Shown here: positions 1-6,860 of the stretch, in pieces | How positions within the stretch are numbered: position 1 is the first letter of the stretch | Layout: every line of letters begins with the position of its first letter | Assembly: GCA_002435835.1 (NCBI GenBank) | Contig: DIVM01000039.1 | Span: 1-16,304 of the forward strand | From: Firmicutes bacterium UBA6132 | Lineage (GTDB): Bacteria > Bacillota_A > Clostridia > Tissierellales > Sedimentibacteraceae | DNA length: 16,304 bases | Reading direction: 5' to 3' | Notes under the pieces: model-generated | Seen by the model: the letters and a program-made list of their open reading frames with translations, nothing else | Databases searched by the model: none | What the model was told of the DNA's origin: nothing | Program-made: the position numbers and the translations under genes

Positions 1-14
1 ACTGCTTTTCCCAT
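1..14 (-). CDS. Start of the next gene, probably NuoF/HydB-like (5' fragment only)
   Basis: Five codons are visible (M-G-K-A-V) before the window ends. An ATG at 14-12 sits one base after the stop codon of the NuoE-like gene, and a GAGGTG ribosome binding site lies inside the last codons of that gene, about 6 bases upstream. This is the layout of a translationally coupled downstream cistron. NuoE-type genes are usually followed by a NuoF-type flavoprotein (NADH-binding, FMN, [4Fe-4S]), so that is the expected product. The identity is inferred from context alone; the visible residues do not show it. Confidence 0.5.
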
Positions 15-15
15 A

Positions 16-504
16 TTATTCACCTCGATAATTTTTAATTATATTAACAACCTTTGATTCATCAAGGTTCCCGTAAACCTTTTCCCCAATTCTGATAGCA
101 GGTGATATGTCACAAGCTCCAAAGCAAGAACTATATTCAAATGAAAACATACCATCAGGAGTAATATTACCAATTCCTATTCCAAATTCTTGTTCTATTG
201 CTTTTTTTATATTTTCATATTTTGTTACTTTGCAGCATGTGCTGTTACACACCTGAATTACGTATTTTCCTTTTGGCTTGTTTGATAATGCAGAATAAAA
301 TGTAATAACATCATAAACATTGCTGACAAAAATATTTAGTTTTTCGCTTATGTATTCTGCTTGCTCCTTTGTAATGTAATGTTCTTCTGACAACGATTGC
401 ACACCCAAAAGAATACCCACAAGATTGTGTTTACTCATGTCATGATTTTTCAGAATTGTATCAATTTCTTCATGCTGGTTTACATTCAATAAATTTTTTG
501 ACAT
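16..504 (-). CDS. NuoE/HymA-like thioredoxin-fold [2Fe-2S] subunit of an NAD(P)H-linked oxidoreductase
   Basis: A 162-residue protein of the complex I 24-kDa family (NuoE, HymA, HydC). The N-terminal half is helical and the C-terminal half is a thioredoxin-like [2Fe-2S] domain. The four expected cluster ligands are visible as C-x4-C (Cys86, Cys91) and C-x3-C (Cys127, Cys131, in SSCFGAC); Cys90 is an extra cysteine beside the second ligand. Length is normal for the family. The start at 504 follows a GGAGG site at a good distance. In anaerobes such subunits belong to electron-bifurcating [FeFe]-hydrogenases (HydABC), NAD-dependent formate dehydrogenases or related NADH:ferredoxin enzymes; the partners lie beyond the window, so which complex is unknown. 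It is separated from grdD by 153 bases holding its own likely promoter, so it is probably a separate transcription unit that recycles NADH/ferredoxin in the same fermentation. Confidence 0.88.
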   Translation of the reverse strand: MSKNLLNVNQHEEIDTILKNHDMSKHNLVGILLGVQSLSEEHYITKEQAEYISEKLNIFVSNVYDVITFYSALSNKPKGKYVIQVCNSTCCKVTKYENIKKAIEQEFGIGIGNITPDGMFSFEYSSCFGACDISPAIRIGEKVYGNLDESKVVNIIKNYRGE

Positions 505-534
505 TAATTATTCCTCCATTTATATTTTAGTATA

Positions 535-598
535 AAACCTGAATTATTCTCAATGATATAAATATCTAAAATTGCATCATCAGTAATAATTCAGGTTT
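535..598 (-). repeat. 14-bp perfect inverted repeat with 36-base loop in the leader of the NuoE-like gene
   Basis: The arms are 535-548 and 585-598 and are exactly complementary (AAACCTGAATTATT against its reverse complement), spaced by 36 bases. The structure lies between the grdD stop and the NuoE-like start. On the minus strand the 3' arm ends in four T residues, so it could act as a weak terminator for grd or as a leader structure. The loop is AT-rich and holds a small internal hairpin (GATAT-AA-ATATC). The arms are seen directly; their function is unknown. Confidence 0.65.
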
Positions 599-599
599 A

Positions 600-608
600 A
601 TTATATCA
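600..608 (-). promoter_or_regulatory. Extended -10 promoter candidate for the NuoE-like operon
   Basis: On the minus strand the sequence TGATATAAT gives a perfect TATAAT at 605-600 with an upstream TG in the extended -10 position. No good -35 box is present at 16-18 bases; the corresponding stretch falls inside the 24-bp palindrome at 612-635. Transcription would begin near 593. A second candidate (TTGAGA at 553-548, 18-base spacer, TAAAAT at 529-524) would start almost on the ribosome binding site and is less likely. Confidence 0.45.
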
Positions 609-611
609 TAC

Positions 612-635
612 ATGCGTGAAATTAATTTCACGCAT
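612..635. repeat. Perfect 24-bp palindrome, possible operator or hairpin
   Basis: Bases 612-623 (ATGCGTGAAATT) are the exact reverse complement of 624-635. It starts 22 bases after the grdD stop and ends 4-7 bases from the extended -10 element at 600-608. There is no T-tract on either side, so it does not look like a standard intrinsic terminator. Its position directly upstream of and touching a promoter fits binding by a dimeric regulator; a terminator or RNA-processing hairpin for the end of the grd transcript is the alternative. Confidence 0.7.
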
Positions 636-657
636 CATATCACTACCTATTAACATA

Positions 658-1830
658 TTAGCAGTCTAATTTTTCTTTTGCTATATAATCATTATCTGCT
701 AAAATATTAATTGCTGTATTTGTATTAGCATCATTTACTAAAATTATTGGGCCTGTGCATCCCATGCCACTTTCAGCATAAATGCCTTTTTCCCATAGAA
801 CTTGTACGGCATCTTCTAAATCCATTATTTCAACACCTGATATTTGTGATGTAACAACTTCTTTTTTTGGTGCTACAACTTCTTTTTTAACTGTTTCTTT
901 TTTGCTACATTTTAAGTTATTTAAAATATCTTTCAGGCCTGCTTTATTAGCTTTATCGAATTCTTGCTTAGCTACTTTTATACAATTCCCTTTTACTAAC
1001 TCATCAGCATATTTAATAGCTCCCTCAACTAATGGGGCACCTGATGCTCTTGAAATTATTAAAATTAATTTATCAAAATTTTCACCTATTCCAGGTCCAT
1101 AACCAAATCCTAATGATTCGTAATTTCCACCAGTTGTATATGATGAAAATATTTTAATCATTAAATTGCCTGTTAATGAATCCATTACCATAACATCACA
1201 TGAACCCATGAGCAAATCATTTCCACGCATTACAGCGCCACCGTCACTTCTTTGTGACTGAGCAAAGTTAATATCATAACCTTGATCTTTTAGTTTTTTA
1301 AGAGCAATTTCAGTTTGCCTTGCACCATCAACATTTAAAATCCCTACTGTTGGATTTTTAATCCCACATGATTTAGCAGTTATAATACCATAAATAGCAT
1401 TTTTAACCATACCTTCAACTTTATCTGTAGATGATGTACCAGTTGTAGTAGCTATAAACATTTCATTTCCTTTTCCAGGTGAAATAATTCTTCCAACTGT
1501 TGACACCCCTATTGGAAATGGATAATGCATTGTAATTGCAGCATCATATTCTTTAAAATTTAAAAATTCTTCCATTTTATTATGCGCTTCTTCTTCATTT
1601 GAAACTTTAACAACATTTACTTCTTCAGAAGAAACTGTGCCAATAAGCGATATATCTATTCCAGACTTCTTTGCTTTTAAAGCTGCCTGTAGTATATTTT
1701 CTTCGCCGTGTTCGCTTCCCATAGATGTTATTAATATTTTAGCTTTTTTTCCATATTGACCGCTTATTAATGTATCAGATATTTCATTAAAAATTTTACC
1801 GATTATTTGATTTACTTGTTTTTCTGACAT
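658..1830 (-). CDS. grdD: Glycine reductase component C, subunit GrdD
   Basis: A 390-residue protein of the GrdD family (related to PlsX/fatty-acid-synthesis proteins). With GrdC it forms component C, which takes the acetyl unit derived from the Se-carboxymethyl group of GrdA and releases acetyl phosphate. Cys358, in the segment GMGCTGP near the C-terminus, aligns by position with Cys359, reported as the acetyl-phosphate-forming thiol in Eubacterium acidaminophilum GrdD. The ATG at 1830 is chosen over an in-frame ATG 11 codons upstream because it follows the GGAGAG site; the grdC stop lies between that site and the ATG, so the genes are coupled with only 7 bases between them. The PlsX-like body (about 1-305) and the Cys358 segment are joined by a Lys/Glu/Val-rich linker (309-327) holding a short repeat, KKEVVA/KKEVVT. 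It is the last gene of the grd cluster. Confidence 0.95.
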   Translation of the reverse strand: MSEKQVNQIIGKIFNEISDTLISGQYGKKAKILITSMGSEHGEENILQAALKAKKSGIDISLIGTVSSEEVNVVKVSNEEEAHNKMEEFLNFKEYDAAITMHYPFPIGVSTVGRIISPGKGNEMFIATTTGTSSTDKVEGMVKNAIYGIITAKSCGIKNPTVGILNVDGARQTEIALKKLKDQGYDINFAQSQRSDGGAVMRGNDLLMGSCDVMVMDSLTGNLMIKIFSSYTTGGNYESLGFGYGPGIGENFDKLILIISRASGAPLVEGAIKYADELVKGNCIKVAKQEFDKANKAGLKDILNNLKCSKKETVKKEVVAPKKEVVTSQISGVEIMDLEDAVQVLWEKGIYAESGMGCTGPIILVNDANTNTAINILADNDYIAKEKLDC

Positions 1831-1837
1831 ATGGCAC

Positions 1838-3376
1838 CTACTCTCCAAGAAGATTAGCTGCAAATTTTTTCATTGATTCTGCAATAAGCTCTTTTATTCT
1901 TTCTTCAGAAATTCCTTCAGATGCCTTTTGTTCATTTTTGCTTTCATTTGCTTGCATTATAAATGATACGCCATCAAATAAATTTGTCAATCTTCCTAAG
2001 AATAAACTTCCTTTTCCGATTACCATTGTATTTTTGATTTTGCCTTCCATTATTGCATCTTTTCCAAATCCAATATATGGAACACCTGATGGAATATGTC
2101 CCTGTGTAGGTGCCCAGCCAACCATACCATGTTTATCTGCAAATGTTGCTAAATCTTTTTTATCAATATCTCCTCTTTTTACTGCAAGAGCACCAATCAT
2201 TTTATAATTTGCTAAAGGTACATCACCTGCACCAGCAAATTTTGTGATGTCTGGATTTTGCATTTCAACAGAATATTTGTCAACATCTGTTATTTTCATT
2301 CCTGCTTTTTCTAAAGAAGATACTAAAGATGTTATAACAGCTTGAGGTGATGATCCTGTTCCAACATTATGTTTACCTATTAAATCAACTCTAACTTCTG
2401 GGCTAACTCCATCGTTTTCGCTAATTAATACGGCAAAACCACCAAGAACATCTTCAAGTACTGGAATACCTTTTTTAACATGATCTTTAGCATTCATGCC
2501 AAGTTTTGCAGTACATCCTCCTGCAGAAACTATTACATTTTTATAAGTTCCTGCTTTAACTAATGACGCAGCTTGAATTAAAGCATGCGTAGGTCCTGCA
2601 CAAAATCCTCTTATATCGCAACCTGTAGCATTTAATAATCCTGCTACTTCTGCACAAGCTTTAGCAAAGTTGCCTCCGCCTCTTTGATTCATATCTCCAC
2701 AAGCTTCTTCACAGCAATCAATTACATAATCTATTTCATCTCTATTAACATTATTTTTAGCTAATAAATTTAAAATTGATAGAACATTTGATGCTTTAGA
2801 AACTAAATTTTCCAACATTACATGTGCGTTTAAATTCACATCAATATCATGGGCTTTTTTTACACAGCCAATTAAAACATCATTATTATATAATGGTTCA
2901 GCATGTTCTTCATTTACCCAGTAAGTAATTTTTTCTATTTCTTCACCTTCACTTAAACGGCTCATTAAATCTTCAGTGAAAAGTGGATGTTTTTCAAGTT
3001 GTGTTTTAGCATTAGCAACAAAATTTTTATCAAGTTGAACTAATTCAAAAGCATCACACATTTGCATTAAACAAATGAACTCTTCTTGAGGCATTATTTC
3101 ACCATATTTTCCAAATCTTGATGCATTTTGAATTTCTTTATCAATCCATGGTTGTTCTAATGTAGCAAGTTCTTCAGGTGTTATATTTCCTATATAAGTT
3201 TGATTTGGAGGATAATTTATTACTTGTTCAAATGTTCTTAAATGACCTTTTATTTGTTTTAAATATTCAGAATTTGGATTAACAGTTCTTTCAGTTGTTT
3301 GAGTAGTTCCATTATGAACTACCATATCAGGTGCATAAGCTAAAGTATAACTTGCTCCTTTAATTACACTATTCAT
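1838..3376 (-). CDS. grdC: Glycine reductase component C, subunit GrdC
   Basis: A 512-residue protein of the GrdC family, the usual length. GrdC resembles ketoacyl-ACP synthase III/thiolase-fold enzymes and works with GrdD to convert the Se-carboxymethyl group on GrdA into an enzyme-bound acetyl thioester and then acetyl phosphate. The most thiolase-like part is about residues 215-295, with Cys259 in the motif RGFCAGPTHAL and the glycine-rich SAGGC near 285. I place the start at the ATG at 3376, directly after GGAGGTAAT. The open frame runs 29 codons further upstream into intergenic sequence and through the hairpin at 3435-3466, but that part has no ribosome binding site and unlikely composition. 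It follows grdA by 124 bases and precedes grdD by 7. Confidence 0.95.
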   Translation of the reverse strand: MNSVIKGASYTLAYAPDMVVHNGTTQTTERTVNPNSEYLKQIKGHLRTFEQVINYPPNQTYIGNITPEELATLEQPWIDKEIQNASRFGKYGEIMPQEEFICLMQMCDAFELVQLDKNFVANAKTQLEKHPLFTEDLMSRLSEGEEIEKITYWVNEEHAEPLYNNDVLIGCVKKAHDIDVNLNAHVMLENLVSKASNVLSILNLLAKNNVNRDEIDYVIDCCEEACGDMNQRGGGNFAKACAEVAGLLNATGCDIRGFCAGPTHALIQAASLVKAGTYKNVIVSAGGCTAKLGMNAKDHVKKGIPVLEDVLGGFAVLISENDGVSPEVRVDLIGKHNVGTGSSPQAVITSLVSSLEKAGMKITDVDKYSVEMQNPDITKFAGAGDVPLANYKMIGALAVKRGDIDKKDLATFADKHGMVGWAPTQGHIPSGVPYIGFGKDAIMEGKIKNTMVIGKGSLFLGRLTNLFDGVSFIMQANESKNEQKASEGISEERIKELIAESMKKFAANLLGE

Positions 3377-3434
3377 ATTACCTCCTATTGATTTTATCCA
3401 ATAATTTTTTAATTTTAACTTATTTATACGTATA

Positions 3435-3466
3435 AATTTGCTTCGCAGATTTCTGCGAAGCAAATT
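3435..3466. repeat. 15-bp perfect hairpin between grdA and grdC
   Basis: The arms 3435-3449 and 3452-3466 are perfectly complementary (AATTTGCTTCGCAGA and its reverse complement) around two bases, in practice a 14-bp stem with a 4-base loop. It is GC-richer than its surroundings. It lies 34 bases after the grdA stop and 58 bases before the grdC start. The minus strand downstream reads TTTATACG, too short a T-tract for a strong terminator. It may be a partial terminator or an RNA-stabilising 3' end that keeps grdA transcript levels above those of grdC/grdD; this role is inferred. Confidence 0.7.
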
Positions 3467-3500
3467 ATTTTATATTTAATTTTATATAAATATATAGATA

Positions 3501-3974
3501 TTATAGATACTTGCAGTAATCTGCTCTTATTGGAGCCATTTCACTAACTATATCATCAACATCCAATACCATTTCCATCATACCAACTTGTTCATCATAA
3601 ATTGTTGCATCAACTTCATCTTTTATTTCTGGTTCACATACGTGAAATACTGAGAGTCCTAACTGAACTCCTGTCAATGGACCTGCATAAGTAGGGTCTC
3701 CGTTAGTTACTGTTTCAGCAGCTAATCCTGAAGCTTCACCTTCAGATGCTCCTAAAACTACAACTAAATTTTCAGCACCATATTTATCTGCTAAATCTTT
3801 AACCCTTTTTTGGTTTTCCAAATCCATTGCGCCTGCGCTAGTTCAGACAAAACATTCTGTAGATGAAAATACTACTTCTGCTCCAGCTGTTTTAACACAT
3901 TCTTCTATAGCTGGGCCTGGTATTCCATCTCTGTCGCCTATTATTATTACTTTTTTTCCTTGTAATAAGCTCAT
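3501..3974 (-). CDS. grdA: Glycine reductase selenoprotein A (GrdA), UGA read as selenocysteine
   Basis: A 157-residue selenoprotein, component A of glycine/sarcosine/betaine reductase. It receives the carboxymethyl group from component B on its selenol and delivers it to component C; the resulting Sec-Cys bond is reduced by thioredoxin. Translation from the ATG at 3974 (GGAGGAAATT upstream) gives [17 protein letters not shown]... and meets an in-frame TGA at 3845-3843, codon 44, in the context [15 protein letters not shown]. That is the hallmark GrdA motif, with Cys41 as the partner of Sec44, and the frame continues with typical GrdA sequence to 3501. A normal gene caller would begin at Met50 and give a 108-residue fragment. 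It follows trxA by 52 bases, matching its need for thioredoxin. Confidence 0.96.
3809..3822 (-). promoter_or_regulatory. Candidate SECIS hairpin of grdA
   Basis: On the mRNA, TTTGG-AAAA-CCAAA forms a 5-bp stem with a 4-base loop, starting 20 bases after the UGA codon (3845-3843). Bacterial SelB-binding elements lie within the coding region just downstream of UGA, so position fits, but the stem is short and AT-rich. A weaker GCG-CAGG-CGC stem nearer the UGA is an alternative. Confidence 0.3.
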
Positions 3975-4026
3975 AATTTCCTCCTTTAAGTTTAATTTTA
4001 ATTTTTAATTTTGATGAAAATATAAA

Positions 4027-4344
4027 TTATATATATTTTTTAATCATAGCTTCTACATTATCTGGAGTAGCGTCTTCTTTAATAAGCTCTTCTACTTTTG
4101 CTCCATCTTTGTATATAGCTATAACTGGTAAACCCAATACTTGTTGACCAATAGCAACTCTTCTTGCTTTTGTAGTATTTAATTTTGTAAATTTTATTTT
4201 TTCTCCATATTGTTCTGATAATTTTTCTATGGAAGGCATTAATGCTTCACAAGGAGCACATCCGTCACCAAAGAAATCTACCAATATATATCCTTCTCCT
4301 TGAAGAACTTCAGTTTCAAAGGATGTTTTATCAACTACTAACAT
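4027..4344 (-). CDS. trxA: Thioredoxin of the glycine reductase system
   Basis: A 105-residue thioredoxin that reduces the oxidised Sec-Cys pair of GrdA after each turnover. The active site is atypical: residues 28-32 read GCAPC (Cys29, Cys32), so the usual WCGPC has lost its tryptophan and carries Ala in place of Gly. The cis-proline region (GLPVIAIY, Pro73) is kept. Thioredoxins encoded in grd clusters of amino-acid-reducing anaerobes are known to deviate from the WCGPC consensus. The ATG at 4344 is preferred over the one seven codons upstream, because GGAGG lies between them at the right spacing. It sits 57 bases after trxB and 52 before grdA, an arrangement common to grd operons. Confidence 0.93.
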   Translation of the reverse strand: MLVVDKTSFETEVLQGEGYILVDFFGDGCAPCEALMPSIEKLSEQYGEKIKFTKLNTTKARRVAIGQQVLGLPVIAIYKDGAKVEELIKEDATPDNVEAMIKKYI

Positions 4345-4401
4345 ATTTCCTCCAATTATTAACATATTAATATATTAAGATATTAACTAATATATTTAAT
4401 T

Positions 4402-5337
4402 TTAATTGTGATCTAAATACTTTTCAGCCTGAACTGCTGCAATAGCACCATCAGCAGCTGCAGTAACAACTTGTCTTAAACTTTTCACTCTAACATCTCC
4501 AGCTGCATAAACGCCTTCTACATTAGTATTCATATTTTCATCAGTTACTATGTAACCATTTTCAATATTTATTATACCTTCGAAAACTTGCGTTTTAGGA
4601 GCATATCCAATAAATACAAATATTCCAAATGTTCCATCGTCTTCATCAGCAAATATTTCAGTCAATTCTTTAGTTTTAAGATTTTCTACAACCATAGAAC
4701 CAACTAAACCCTCACCTTTGATTTCTTTAACAGCAGAGTCCCACATAAAATTCATTTTAGGATTTGCAAATGCTTTTTCCTGAATTGATTTTGCTGCTCT
4801 TAACTCATCTCTTCTGTGAATAAGAGTAACTTTTCTTGCAAATTTAGTTAAAAATAATGCTTCTTCAACAGCTGTATCGCCGCCGCCAACTACAAATACC
4901 TCTAAATCTTCAAAAAACGCTCCATCACATGTTGCACAATATGAAACACCTTTACCTGTGAATGTTTTTTCTCCAGGGCAACCGATTGGTTTAGATGTTG
5001 CACCAGTTGCAATAATAACTGATTTTCCTCTATACTCGCCTTTTTTACCCTTTAAAACTTTTTCTTTGCCGTTAAAGTCTACTTCAAGAATATCATCTAA
5101 AACTTTTTCAGCTCCAAAATGTAATGCTTGTTTTTCCATTCTGTCAACAAGAGTAGGACCTGATTCACCTTCAAGACATCCTGGATAATTTTCAACTTCA
5201 GAAGTCAAAACAATTTGACCGCCAGACTTTTCTTTTTCAATAATCAATGTTTTTAATCTTGCTCTACCTGCATATAAACCTGCAGATAATCCGGCAGGAC
5301 CAGCACCGATTATTATCACATCATAAATTTCGTTCAT
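4402..5337 (-). CDS. trxB: Thioredoxin reductase (NADPH/FAD)
   Basis: A 311-residue low-molecular-weight thioredoxin reductase. The FAD-binding GAGPAG motif is at 11-16, the redox-active CATC at 134-137, the NAD(P)H-binding GGGDTA at 151-156 followed by HRRDELRA at 175-182 (two arginines that usually favour NADPH), and the second FAD motif around AGD at 279-281. Length and domain order are normal. An AGAGGTG site precedes the ATG at 5337. Together with trxA downstream it passes electrons from NAD(P)H to GrdA. It opens the second half of the grd locus, after a 204-base intergenic region that contains a long inverted repeat. Confidence 0.96.
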   Translation of the reverse strand: MNEIYDVIIIGAGPAGLSAGLYAGRARLKTLIIEKEKSGGQIVLTSEVENYPGCLEGESGPTLVDRMEKQALHFGAEKVLDDILEVDFNGKEKVLKGKKGEYRGKSVIIATGATSKPIGCPGEKTFTGKGVSYCATCDGAFFEDLEVFVVGGGDTAVEEALFLTKFARKVTLIHRRDELRAAKSIQEKAFANPKMNFMWDSAVKEIKGEGLVGSMVVENLKTKELTEIFADEDDGTFGIFVFIGYAPKTQVFEGIINIENGYIVTDENMNTNVEGVYAAGDVRVKSLRQVVTAAADGAIAAVQAEKYLDHN

Positions 5338-5384
5338 TATGCACCTCTTTTCTAAGTATTACATTAATAGTTTTAGCAAAATTC

Positions 5385-5490
5385 ATACCACATTTACAAA
5401 TATAATAAAAATTTATATTTCGTTATAAATCTAACATTAATTTTAATACTAAATTATTTAATTTATATTATTTATTTGTAAATGAGGTAT
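5385..5490. repeat. 18-bp inverted repeat (17/18) flanking 70 AT-rich bases upstream of trxB
   Basis: The left arm 5385-5402 (ATACCACATTTACAAATA) and right arm 5473-5490 are reverse complements with one mismatch. The 70 bases between are almost pure A/T. The pair fills the middle of the grdB-trxB intergenic region, 48 bases upstream of the trxB start. It could fold into a long RNA stem if grd is transcribed as one unit, or mark two regulator half-sites around a promoter of its own for trxB-trxA-grdA-grdC-grdD. A small GAGAAA-AAAA-TTTCTC stem at 5504-5519 lies just after grdB. No clear sigma-A promoter could be picked in this composition. Confidence 0.65.
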
Positions 5491-5541
5491 TTTATTTCTT
5501 ACAGAGAAATTTTTTTCTCACTTTAACCTAAAAATGTATGC

Positions 5542-6846
5542 TTATTTTTCAAATACAGTTTGCTCAGTTACTTCAGTTTCTAAAGCTCTTAATGCTCTCG
5601 CTACTAAATTTCTTCTTATATCTTTCTCTTCTTCCATAGTTAAAGCTGGATTTCCAAGAGGATGTGGTATTGCAATAGTAGGAACTATACGATTTGCTCC
5701 AACTGTTAATGAAATAGGAACTACAGTACACATATGAACTACTGGGATTCCTGCTCTTTCAATTTCTTTTACCATCGTTGCGCCGCAACGAGTACAGGTA
5801 CCTCAGGTCGATGTTAATATAACTGCATCAACACCATCTTGCTTTAATTCTTTGCTAAATTCTGCAGCAAATGCTTTAGAACTTTTTACTGCCGTTCCGT
5901 TTCCTACTGTTGTATAGAAATATCTATGCAAACTGCCTATTTTACCTTGCTGCTCGAATTCTCTCAAAATGTCAACTGGTAAAACTCTGTCAGAATCAAG
6001 ATTTGCATAAACTGGATCATATCCACCATGAGCAGTTTCATATGTTTCTTCTGTTAAATCCGTAACACCATCTATATCATATTTTCCGAATTTAGATGCA
6101 CTTGATGATTCTATGTGGTCAGGATTTCCCTTTGGAACAATTCCACCAGATGTTACTAAAGCAATTTTTGATTTTGTAATATCTTTTACAGCTTTATTAG
6201 GTTCAACCCTGTCAAAATCTGGCATAGGGAACTCAGTTACAAATTCTTTATCTTGTAATTTACTTAAAAGCATGTTAACAGCTCTTTTAGAACCTCTTTC
6301 TTTTTCAAAGAAATTAACTCTTATGCCGTTTGGTAAATAACCTTCTTCAGCAGATGAAAGTATTTTCTCGCCTTTAGCAAGTTTTAATGCAAGAGGAGCC
6401 ATTTTCTTAACTGCATCTTTCATACCTACGGCTGAATTTTTTGTAGATACTATATATACTTTGTTTTTAAACATATCTGCACCAGGATTTTCTTTATACA
6501 TTCCTGTAAGTACTGGTATATTTAATTGCTCTTTAACTTCTGCTGCAATAGTTGCACATGCAACTCCATATCTTCCAGCATTGAAAGCAGGCCCTGCTAT
6601 AAACAAATCTGGATTATATTCTTTAATCATTTTTAGTATAGTTTTTTTAGCTTCTTCAAGATTTTCATTAAAATATGAATCACCGCATACTATTGTAGCA
6701 ACAATTTTAGCTTCATCTTTAAATGCTTGTTGGAAAGCTAAACCTGGTCCAACTATTTCTGTTCTTACTTCAGCTGGAATGTGAGCCATTTCTTCTCCGC
6801 CCACATTAGCGAAAAATTGATTTATATATTGAACAACTTTTATCAT
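5542..6846 (-). CDS. grdB: Glycine reductase selenoprotein B, GrdB subunit, UGA read as selenocysteine
   Basis: A 434-residue selenoprotein, the large subunit of component B, which with processed GrdE binds glycine and hands the carboxymethyl group to GrdA. Translation from the ATG at 6846 (GGGAGGATAATA upstream) begins MIKVVQYINQFF, as in the family. An in-frame TGA at 5805-5803 is codon 348, in the context LTST-U-GTCTRCGATM. This gives the U-x2-C-x2-C motif (Sec348, Cys351, Cys354) expected of GrdB/GrdF/GrdH. The frame then continues 86 residues to the stop at 5542. A standard caller would split it into 347- and 77-residue pieces. It follows grdE by 14 bases. The glycine riboswitch upstream favours glycine over sarcosine or betaine as substrate; sequence alone does not separate these paralogues. 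Confidence 0.95.
5770..5800 (-). promoter_or_regulatory. Candidate SECIS element of grdB
   Basis: Two bases after the UGA (5805-5803) the mRNA can fold: outer stem TACC/GGTA (5800-5797 with 5773-5770), an asymmetric internal loop, then a 6-bp stem CGTTGC/GCAACG with a GGC loop (5790-5776). Position and shape fit a bacterial SelB-binding hairpin within the coding region. It is much more convincing than the grdA candidate, because the inner stem is GC-rich in an AT-rich gene. Confidence 0.6.
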
Positions 6847-6860
6847 TATTATCCTCCCTT

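Noticed and set aside
782..1102. 106-codon open frame on the plus strand
   Set aside because: It is a mirror of the grdD coding sequence, without a ribosome binding site or recognisable domain.
3377..3463. N-terminal extension of grdC by 29 codons
   Set aside because: It runs through the hairpin at 3435-3466 without a ribosome binding site, while GGAGGT stands directly before the internal ATG, which gives the family-typical start.
4363..4400. Short palindromic TTAATATATTAA-like sequence between trxB and trxA
   Set aside because: It is pure A/T and of a size expected by chance in such sequence; no supporting context.
5542..5805. grdB and grdA as broken genes caused by point nonsense mutations
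   Set aside because: Both TGA codons stand exactly at the known Sec positions of GrdB and GrdA, with intact frames on both sides, so read-through is the better explanation.
6461..6784. 107-codon open frame on the plus strand
   Set aside because: It is antisense to the N-terminal half of grdB and has no start signals.
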